From Pseudomonadota bacterium (GTDB taxonomy: Bacteria > Pseudomonadota > Alphaproteobacteria > Elsterales > Elsteraceae), in NCBI GenBank assembly GCA_016195115.1, contig JACQAI010000259.1, positions 1-5,132 on the forward strand: a stretch of 5,132 nucleotides of DNA, in the 5' to 3' direction. Below are positions 1 to 5,132 of the stretch, piece after piece. The notes beneath the pieces are model-generated. The model had not been told where the DNA came from, did no database searches, and was given only the letters and a program-made list of their open reading frames with translations. Every line of letters begins with the position of its first letter. The stretch's first letter is position 1. The translations under genes and the position numbers were made by a program.

Positions 1-85
1 GCTGATCGACCTCGGCGTGCTGCCCGCCGACGAGCGCACGCGGCTCGACGCCTGGCTGGCCGATCTGGCGGCCGCCGCGCCCTGA
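1..85 (+). CDS. 3' end of an unidentified gene (partial, enters from the left)
   Basis: Reading from base 2, 27 sense codons run to a TGA at 83-85. The encoded tail is rich in Leu, Ala and Asp and looks like an amphipathic C-terminal helix (it includes the run DERTRLDAWLADLAAAAP). The stop shares its final A with the ATG of the next gene (TGATG), the classic arrangement for translational coupling, so the two genes are probably one operon. The fragment is too short to assign a family. A role in sugar or envelope metabolism would be a guess based only on the neighbouring glycosyltransferase-like gene. That the frame is coding is supported by the coupling and by the G/C-rich third positions, not by homology. 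Confidence 0.6.
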   Translation, partial: LIDLGVLPADERTRLDAWLADLAAAAP

Positions 86-1419
86 TGGCGCCGACCGTCG
101 TGTTCGATCGCGCGCAGCACGACGTCTGCTTCAGCGTCACGACCCGCGACCGCGTCGACCTCACCGTGCAGTCGATCGCCTCGTTCGCCTTCGAGGGCGC
201 CTTCGACCTGCTGTGGTTCGACGGCAGCGCCAGCCCGGAGGGGCGCCGTCTGCCGCACGAGCTGGCGCCCGACCTGCCGTGCCTGCGCGAGATCCACGCC
301 GACGTCGTCGGCGGCCCCGATTTTGCGATCTTCGCCGCGCTCGCCCGCATGCTCGCGCTCGACTATGCCTATTGCGGCCTGATCGAGAGCGACATCCGCC
401 TGGCGCCGGGGTGGTACGGCGCGTTGATGGCGCTGTTTGCCGCCGGCGCCGCCGACGGCTTCGAGGTCGGCGCGGCGACGGCGCGCGCCTTCGAGCGCCG
501 CCTCCTGGTCAAGCGCCCGGGCTACGCCATCCCGATGAACACCGGCGCCGGCATGGTGCTGTTCACCCGTGCCGCGGCGCGCGTCATCGTCGACCACTAC
601 CGCACACCGACGACCCCCGAGATGCGCCGCTGGTTCCTGTTCGCGGCCGGCCGCGATTGCGCCGAATTCAGCGAGCCGGCGTTTCGCCAGGGCCCCGACA
701 GCGACGTCGCGCTCGCGTCGGACTACCAATACGACATGGTGCTGCAGCGCCACGGCCTGTGCACGCTCGCGACCAGCCCGCTCTACGCCACCGATCTCGA
801 CGACGTGCGCACGGTCGAGCTCGGCGGCTACGCGACGCCGGCGCCGGCTGCGCCCGACCCCGACGCCGAGCGCACGGTCGCGGCACTGCGCGCGCGCCTG
901 GCGGCGCAGCGTCGGCTCGGCGCCGCGCCGAACCCCTATCTCTACAATCCGACGCTGCAGGCCTGGGTCGTGTTCCTCCATCAGCTGCTCTTCATGGCCG
1001 ACAGCCCGGCGCGGCTGATCGGGCGCTGGCGGCTGCGCTGGAGCAAGTTCCATGGGCCGTTCCTGTTCGAGACCGATGACCCGGCGGCGGCGCTCGAGTT
1101 TCCGCTGCTCGGCGCGCTGAGCGGGCTCGGCTGCTGGGCGGCGCCCGACAACGCCCTCATCGAGATGACCGACGGCGAGCGCCCGGTCTTCACCCTGCAG
1201 GCCGCGGCGCCCGCGCCGCAGCCGGCCTACGCGCGCGCGACCGTGCAGGCCGCCGGCGCCGCGCCGGTGCGCATCCGCGCCGCCGGGCCGGGCTGGCTCA
1301 GGCTATTCGGCGTGTGCTTCGCGGTGCCGCAGCCGTGGCTGCCGGCGGCGCCGCGGCTCGACGCGGCGCGGCTGGTGCGCTGCTTCGAGGCGCAAGCCGC
1401 CAGCGGCTGGATCAGTTGA
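85..1419 (+). CDS. Glycosyltransferase-like protein (GT-A / family 2-like N-terminal domain)
   Basis: This 444-residue protein probably transfers a sugar from a nucleotide-sugar donor in the cytoplasm; donor and acceptor cannot be told. Residues about 13-50 look like the first beta-alpha-beta unit of a GT-A fold (CFSVTTRDR, then LLWFDGSAS where family 2 enzymes have a D-x-S/G turn). Residues 98-104 (GLIESDI) sit where the metal-binding DxD motif is expected, here as E101-S102-D103, followed by APGWY. Residues about 150-160 (MNTGAGMVLFTR) resemble the acceptor-side strand after the DxD. A charged helix at about 250-278, possibly coiled, links to a C-terminal part (283-444) I do not recognise. 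There is no signal peptide or membrane helix. The ATG overlaps the previous stop (TGATG) and lacks a clear Shine-Dalgarno, so translation is probably coupled. The 3' end overlaps the convergent sigma gene by 8 bp. The class is fairly likely; the specificity is unknown. Confidence 0.68.
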   Translation: MAPTVVFDRAQHDVCFSVTTRDRVDLTVQSIASFAFEGAFDLLWFDGSASPEGRRLPHELAPDLPCLREIHADVVGGPDFAIFAALARMLALDYAYCGLIESDIRLAPGWYGALMALFAAGAADGFEVGAATARAFERRLLVKRPGYAIPMNTGAGMVLFTRAAARVIVDHYRTPTTPEMRRWFLFAAGRDCAEFSEPAFRQGPDSDVALASDYQYDMVLQRHGLCTLATSPLYATDLDDVRTVELGGYATPAPAAPDPDAERTVAALRARLAAQRRLGAAPNPYLYNPTLQAWVVFLHQLLFMADSPARLIGRWRLRWSKFHGPFLFETDDPAAALEFPLLGALSGLGCWAAPDNALIEMTDGERPVFTLQAAAPAPQPAYARATVQAAGAAPVRIRAAGPGWLRLFGVCFAVPQPWLPAAPRLDAARLVRCFEAQAASGWIS

Positions 1420-1942
1420 GGCGCGCGCTGCGCCGGCGCCGGCCGGCGCCGTCACGGCCGTCGTCGTCGAGCAGCCGGTGCAGCGAGTTGCGCGCGCGGA
1501 ACAGGCGCGAGCGCACGGTGCTGATCGGGATGCCGAGCGCGATGCTGGCGGCCTGGTAGCTCGAGGGGTCCATGCTGACCTGGAGCAGCACGTCGCGCTG
1601 ATAGTCGGGCAAGCGCCGAATGGCCGCGGTGAGATCGCGCAGGAACAGGTGATCGATCTGCGGCGGCGCGGCGGCGCGGCTCTCGATCTCGGTGGCTTGG
1701 GCAAGGCTGACGGTCGCCATGTTGCGCCGCTTGCGCCACAAATCGCGCACGTGGTTCTTCATGATCGTGAACAGCCAGGCCTTGAGGTCGCCGGTCGGCC
1801 GGTAGCGCTCGAGGTTGCCGAGCGCGCGCGCCACGGTTTCCTGCACCAGGTCCTCGACCGACTCCTCGCCGTGGCTCAGGCGCCGCGCGTAGCGCTCCAG
1901 ATTGGGTACGCAGGCAAGCACGTCTTCGACCTGGGCATGCAT
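1412..1942 (-). CDS. ECF-type RNA polymerase sigma factor (sigma-70 family)
   Basis: This 176-residue protein has the two-domain plan and length of an ECF sigma factor, which directs RNA polymerase to a small stress or signal regulon. Region 2 spans about residues 9-73: the core-binding segment contains EDLVQETVARAL (30-41), followed by LKAWLFTIMKNHVRDLWRKRR (53-73), the -10 recognition part. A linker (74-100) leads to region 4 (about 102-158), with LPDYQRDVLL at 111-120 and a helix-turn-helix at about 129-151 ending STVRSRLFRAR. The C-terminus is a short Arg-rich tail. The ATG at 1942-1940 is supported by GGAG six bases upstream (1952-1949 on the minus strand). It resembles alphaproteobacterial ECF factors, including EcfG-like ones, but no nepR or phyR neighbour is present, so I do not assign a subgroup. 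No anti-sigma gene follows, since the next gene is convergent. Confidence 0.93.
   Translation of the reverse strand: MHAQVEDVLACVPNLERYARRLSHGEESVEDLVQETVARALGNLERYRPTGDLKAWLFTIMKNHVRDLWRKRRNMATVSLAQATEIESRAAAPPQIDHLFLRDLTAAIRRLPDYQRDVLLQVSMDPSSYQAASIALGIPISTVRSRLFRARNSLHRLLDDDGRDGAGRRRRSARLN
1434..1451. repeat. 18-bp perfect GC palindrome in the convergent 3' region
   Basis: The bases CGGCGCCGG followed by CCGGCGCCG form a perfect 18-bp palindrome, able to fold as a 7-bp stem with a GGCC loop on either strand. It lies inside the last codons of the sigma gene, in its Arg-rich tail, and 15 bases after the stop of the glycosyltransferase-like gene. No T-run follows on either strand, so it is not a textbook intrinsic terminator. 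It could slow polymerase or protect 3' ends of the converging transcripts, or be a by-product of GC-rich Arg/Gly codons. Confidence 0.5.
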
Positions 1943-1948
1943 GGCGGG

Positions 1949-1952
1949 CTCC
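1949..1952 (-). promoter_or_regulatory. Ribosome binding site of the ECF sigma gene
   Basis: On the minus strand GGAG lies six bases before the ATG at 1942-1940. It decides this start over the out-of-frame ATG four bases further upstream in the coding direction's neighbourhood (minus-strand ATG at 1938-1936) and over more distal starts. Confidence 0.6.
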
Positions 1953-2018
1953 GGGGTTCCTGGTCATCGCCGTCGCGCCCGGTCGGGCGCCCGGCACTCC
2001 GCCGCCATCGCGGTGAAG

Positions 2019-2192
2019 TCATGAAACTGAACGGCAGTTTTGCCGCAAAAGCCGCCGGACCGCGGATGACCAGTCGGTGACAATGATGTGAGGACGAGGC
2101 GGGCCGCCGCCTGATCGCGGCGTGGAAGTTGCGAGTGGGTCGACCTCGTCGCCCCGCACCGTGCCACGTTTGAGCGCCTCGATGACCGCCAT
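2019..2192 (-). CDS. Possible small ORF of 57 codons upstream of the sigma gene (doubtful)
   Basis: A minus-strand ORF starts at ATG 2192-2190 and stops at TGA 2021-2019, 76 bases before the sigma factor start and on the same strand. GGAAGG lies six bases before the ATG, a plausible ribosome binding site. The product starts MAVIEALKRGTVRGDEVD, has a Pro/Gly-rich middle and ends RRLLRQNCRSVS. It has no membrane segment or motif I recognise and does not look like NepR or a known anti-sigma factor. The same frame is open for a long way antisense to the RND gene, a common by-product of high GC, which weakens the case. It may be a leader peptide, a small regulator or nothing. Confidence 0.2.
   Translation of the reverse strand: MAVIEALKRGTVRGDEVDPLATSTPRSGGGPPRPHIIVTDWSSAVRRLLRQNCRSVS
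2038..2050. promoter_or_regulatory. 13-bp palindrome TTTTGCCGCAAAA, possible operator
   Basis: TTTTGC and GCAAAA are perfect inverted arms around one central C, in one of the few A/T-rich patches of the divergent intergenic region, about 95 bases upstream of the sigma start and 296 before the RND start. An overlapping inverted repeat (CGGCA 2032-2036, TGCCG 2041-2045) shares part of it. Such symmetry suits a dimeric regulator, but no regulator is identified and a single copy can occur by chance. On the minus strand the overlapping hairpin is followed by TTCAGTTT, too broken a T-tract for a convincing terminator. Confidence 0.3.
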
Positions 2193-2335
2193 CGCCTGCC
2201 TTCCCGGGTCCGTGCTCCCGTCGATTCCGCGCCATGATCCGCGCCGGCGCCGGCCCGGCGCAGACCGGCCGAGGCGAGGGGCAGGCCGCCTGGCCGAGCC
2301 TCGGATTTTGCAGGGTTCCGCTTTTCGGGGAGGCC

Positions 2336-2339
2336 GGAG
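2336..2339 (+). promoter_or_regulatory. Ribosome binding site of the RND permease gene
   Basis: GGAG lies six bases before the ATG at 2346. A second, stronger GGGGAGG at 2327-2333 lies 12 bases before it, a little far. The pair fixes the start, which also places the first transmembrane helix at the usual distance from the N-terminus for this family. Confidence 0.6.
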
Positions 2340-2345
2340 CCGTCC

Positions 2346-5132
2346 ATGACCGCGATCGTCGGCTTCGCGGTGCAGCAGCGCGTGCTGGTGCTGGCCCTGT
2401 TCGTGATCGCGCTGGTCGGCGGCGTGTTCGCGTTCCAGCAGCTCAACATCGAAGCCTATCCCGATCCGACGCCGCCGATGGTCGACGTGGTAACCCAGGC
2501 GCAGGGCCTCTCGGCCGAGGAGATCGAGCGCTACATCACGATTCCCCTCGAGGTCCAGCTGGCGGGAACGCGCGCCCCCATCACGGCGATTCGCACGATC
2601 TCGCTCTACGGCCTGTCCGACGTGAAGGTGCAGTTCACCTTCGACCACACCTATGAGCAGGCCGAGCAGAAGATTCTCAACCAGCTGAGCCAGATGGCGC
2701 CGCTGCCCAACGGCGCCCAGCCGGTCATCTCGCCGGTCAGCCCGATCGGCGAGATCTACCGCTACCAGCTGGTCGGCCCGCCCGGCTTCGGCGTCACGGA
2801 CCTCAAGACCCTGCAGGACTGGGTGCTGCAGCGCCGCTTCAAGGCGGTGCCCGGGGTGATCGACGTGGTCGGCTGGGGCGGCAAGACCAAGACCTACGAG
2901 GTCACGGTCGACCTCAACCGGCTGCTGCAATACCGCTTGACCCTGCAGCAGGTCGTCCAGGCGCTCAACAACGCCAACCTCAACGTCGGCGGCAACACGC
3001 TCGACATCGGCGCCCAGGCCGCCGTGGTGCGCGGCGTCGGCCTGATCCGTTCGATGGACGATATCGGCAGCACCATGCTGACCCAGGCGGGCGGCATCCC
3101 GGTGTTCGTGCGCGACGTCGCCGACGTCAAGGTGATGCACCAGCCGCGCCTCGGCATCGCCGGCCACGACAACGAGGACGACATCGTCGAGGGCATCGTG
3201 CTGATGCGCCGCGGCGAGCAGAGCCTGCCGACCATCGGGCGCGTCGAGGCCGAGGTCAAACGCATCAACGAGGCCGATATCCTGCCGCCCGGCGTGCAGA
3301 TCAAGCGCATCTACGACCGCAAGGACCTGATCGGCACGACGACCAGCACCGTGCTGCACAACATGGCGATCGGCATCCTGCTGATCGTCGTCGTCCAGTG
3401 GCTGTTCCTCGGCAACCTGCGCAGCGCCCTGATCGTCGCGGCGACCATCCCGTTCGCGCTGTTCTTCGCGGTCGGCCTGATGGTGCTGCGCGGCGAAAGC
3501 GCCAACCTGCTGTCGGTCGGCGCGATCGATTTCGGCCTGATCGTCGACGCCACCGTCCTGATGGTCGAAAGCATCTTCCGCGGCCTGGCCGAGCGCGGCT
3601 CGGAACGGCTCGACGCCGAGCACGAGGGCGCGGCGACGATGATCGACGTTCACTCCGAGAAGCTCGAGCTGGTGGTGCACGCCGCGGCGCGGGTCAACCG
3701 CTCGATCCTGTTCGCGGCGCTGATCATCATCGCGAGCTTCGTGCCGTTGTTCACCCTGAGCGGCGTCGAGGGCCACATCTTCTCGCCGATGGCCAAGACC
3801 TACGCGTATGCCCTGGCCGGCGGCCTGCTCGCGACCTTCACGGTGTCGCCGGCCTTGAGCGCGCTGCTGCTGCCCGAGCGCGTCGCGGAGACCGAAACCG
3901 CGCTGGTGCGAGCCCTGCACTTCGTGTACCGGCCGGTCATCCGCTTCTTCCTGGCGCGCCGCGCCCTCACGCTCGCGGGCGGTGCGGCGCTGCTCGTGGT
4001 CGCCGGGATCGGCGTCCGCTCGATGGGTCTGGAGTTCCTGCCCCATCTCGAGGAGGGCAATTTGTGGATCCGCGCCACCATGCCGACCTCGATCTCGCTC
4101 CAGGAAGGCAACGGCTATGTCAACCGCATCCGCCAGATCATCAAGAGCTTCCCCGAGGTCGAGACGGTGGTGTCGCAGAACGGCCGGCCCGACGACGGCA
4201 CCGACGCCACCGGCTTCTTCAACGCCGAGTTCTTCGCGCCCCTGAAGCCGACCGGCGAATGGCGCCGCGGCGTCGACAAGGAAGGCCTGACCCACGAGAT
4301 GTCGCGCCGCTTGGGGTCCGAGTTCGTCGGCATCGAGTTCAATTTCTCGCAGTACATCCAGGACAACGTCGAGGAAGCAGTGTCGGGGGTGAAGGGCGAG
4401 AACTCGATCAAGCTGATCGGCAACGACCTCAACCAGCTGGCGGCGACCGCCAACAAGATCAAGTCGGTGCTGTCGACCGTGCCGGGCGTCACCGACCTCG
4501 CAGTGTTCGCCTCGCTCGGCCAGCCGACCATCAACATCGACATCTACCGCGAGAAAGCGGCGCGCTACGGCCTGGCGCCGGGCGACATCAATGCCGTGAT
4601 CCAGACCGCGATCGGCGGCCAGGCGGCCGGCAGCCTCTACGAGTACGGCAGCGACCGCCATTTCCCGATCGTCATCCGGCTGGCGCCCGAGTACCGCCAG
4701 AGCCTGGATGCCATCCGCGGCGTCATGGTCGGCGTGGCCGACCCGAACAGCGGCGGCGTCGCCCAGATCCCGCTCAGCGAGCTCGCCGAGATCAGGCTGG
4801 TGTCGGGCGCCTCGTTCATCTACCGCGAGGCGCAGCAGCGCTATATCCCGATCAAGTTCAGCGTGCGCGGCCGCGACCTCGGCAGCGCCGTCCTGGAAGC
4901 GCAGCGCAAGGTTGGCGAGCAGGTGCCGCTGCCGCCGGGATTCCGCATGGAGTGGGTCGGCGAGTTCGGCAACCTGCAGGACGCGATCGGCCAGGTCCAG
5001 AAGCCGCTGGCGCTGGTCGTGGTCGGCGGCATCCTGCTGGCGCCTATCCTCATCCTCGTGTTCCGGCCCGTGCTGATCGGCCTGTTCTCGCGCCGCGGCA
5101 GCGGCGCGGCGCGCGAAGGCGGCCTGATCATC
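2346..5132 (+). CDS. Heavy-metal-efflux type RND permease (CzcA/CusA family), 3' end outside the window, apparent internal deletion
   Basis: This inner-membrane proton-driven antiporter family exports metal ions (Cu/Ag or Co/Zn/Cd), or sometimes other substrates, through a trimer joined to a fusion protein and an outer-membrane channel. The frame is open for 929 codons to the window end. TM1 is about 13-30, with AYPD and GLSAEEIE following as in the family. The first periplasmic domain reaches about 335. TM2 is 340-355, TM3 359-380, TM4 390-409, TM5 453-471, TM6 484-508 and TM7 539-557. TM4 (GAIDFGLIVDATVLMVES) carries D395, D401 and E408, matching the spacing of the CzcA proton-relay acids. 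The second periplasmic domain follows (GLEFLPHLEEGN at 561-572) up to about 878. Then QVQKPLALVVVGGILLAPI at 883-901 looks like TM12, so TM8-TM11 (about 100 residues) seem absent. Metal specificity cannot be read. Partner genes are not in view; if present they lie downstream. Confidence 0.9.
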   Translation, partial: MTAIVGFAVQQRVLVLALFVIALVGGVFAFQQLNIEAYPDPTPPMVDVVTQAQGLSAEEIERYITIPLEVQLAGTRAPITAIRTISLYGLSDVKVQFTFDHTYEQAEQKILNQLSQMAPLPNGAQPVISPVSPIGEIYRYQLVGPPGFGVTDLKTLQDWVLQRRFKAVPGVIDVVGWGGKTKTYEVTVDLNRLLQYRLTLQQVVQALNNANLNVGGNTLDIGAQAAVVRGVGLIRSMDDIGSTMLTQAGGIPVFVRDVADVKVMHQPRLGIAGHDNEDDIVEGIVLMRRGEQSLPTIGRVEAEVKRINEADILPPGVQIKRIYDRKDLIGTTTSTVLHNMAIGILLIVVVQWLFLGNLRSALIVAATIPFALFFAVGLMVLRGESANLLSVGAIDFGLIVDATVLMVESIFRGLAERGSERLDAEHEGAATMIDVHSEKLELVVHAAARVNRSILFAALIIIASFVPLFTLSGVEGHIFSPMAKTYAYALAGGLLATFTVSPALSALLLPERVAETETALVRALHFVYRPVIRFFLARRALTLAGGAALLVVAGIGVRSMGLEFLPHLEEGNLWIRATMPTSISLQEGNGYVNRIRQIIKSFPEVETVVSQNGRPDDGTDATGFFNAEFFAPLKPTGEWRRGVDKEGLTHEMSRRLGSEFVGIEFNFSQYIQDNVEEAVSGVKGENSIKLIGNDLNQLAATANKIKSVLSTVPGVTDLAVFASLGQPTINIDIYREKAARYGLAPGDINAVIQTAIGGQAAGSLYEYGSDRHFPIVIRLAPEYRQSLDAIRGVMVGVADPNSGGVAQIPLSELAEIRLVSGASFIYREAQQRYIPIKFSVRGRDLGSAVLEAQRKVGEQVPLPPGFRMEWVGEFGNLQDAIGQVQKPLALVVVGGILLAPILILVFRPVLIGLFSRRGSGAAREGGLII

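Larger units (their letters stand above)
1943..2345. other. Divergent intergenic region between the sigma factor and RND permease genes
   Basis: These 403 bases separate two divergently transcribed genes and must hold their promoters unless the small ORF described separately is real. Less GC-rich patches, where promoters or operators are most likely, are at about 2018-2050, 2076-2092 and 2303-2327. I could not find a convincing -35/-10 pair in either direction. GACAAT at 2079-2084 resembles a -10 box, but has no matching -35. A GGAAC on the minus strand at 1960-1956 resembles an EcfG-type -35 but is too close to the sigma start. There is no tRNA, riboswitch or mobile element that I can recognise. 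Confidence 0.6.

Noticed and set aside
213..1079. A 288-codon + strand ORF inside the glycosyltransferase-like gene
   Set aside because: The product is almost only Arg, Ala, Pro and Gly, a shifted-frame shadow of the real gene.
1939..1960. GGAAC on the minus strand (1960-1956), resembling the -35 of EcfG-type stress promoters
   Set aside because: It is only 13 bases before the sigma start codon, and no CGTT-like -10 occurs at the proper spacing; a promoter there would start inside the gene.
2055..2084. TTGTCA on the minus strand (2083-2078) and GACAAT on the + strand (2079-2084) as promoter elements
   Set aside because: Neither has a matching partner box at 16-18 bases, so no promoter can be supported.
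2562..2595. Segment AGTRAPITAIR (residues 73-83) seems one residue longer than the AG-x6-IR spacing I recall for the family, hinting at a small indel
   Set aside because: The frame and family similarity are intact on both sides, and my recollection of the spacing is not precise enough to call an abnormality.
2019..4661. An 880-codon minus-strand ORF opposite the RND permease gene
   Set aside because: Its product is a low-complexity mix of Asp, His, Arg, Val and Gln with no domain, typical of the antisense frame of a GC-rich gene. The + strand frame has unmistakable RND family sequence.

Overview
The window is a 5.1 kb piece of very GC-rich bacterial DNA, densely coding with strong G/C at third codon positions. 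The protein families and the style of the genes suggest a proteobacterium, most likely an alphaproteobacterium. That placement rests on sequence feel, not on a marker gene.

Layout from left to right: (1) the last 27 codons of an unidentified + strand gene; (2) directly coupled to it by a TGATG overlap, a 444-residue glycosyltransferase-like protein (85-1419); (3) converging on it with an 8-bp tail-to-tail overlap, a minus-strand ECF-type sigma factor (1412-1942); (4) a 403-bp divergent intergenic region (1943-2345) with a 13-bp palindrome, a possible 57-codon ORF and a good ribosome binding site at its right end; (5) a + strand heavy-metal-efflux type RND permease (CzcA/CusA family), from 2346 and still open at the window end (929 codons read, no internal stop).

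The glycosyltransferase and the truncated gene before it look like the end of a sugar or envelope operon. The sigma factor and the RND permease are transcribed divergently, so their control regions share the 403 bp between them. No anti-sigma factor, membrane fusion protein or outer-membrane factor is visible in the window; the fusion and outer-membrane partners may lie beyond position 5132.

The most notable observation is in the permease. Its second periplasmic domain runs straight into what looks like the last transmembrane helix of the family, TM12. About 100 residues that normally carry TM8 to TM11 appear to be missing, with the reading frame kept (junction near 4983-4994). The rest of the protein, including the TM4 acidic proton-relay residues, looks intact. 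This is either a true in-frame deletion that should abolish transport, or an assembly or sequence artefact. I see no evidence of a new multi-gene system.
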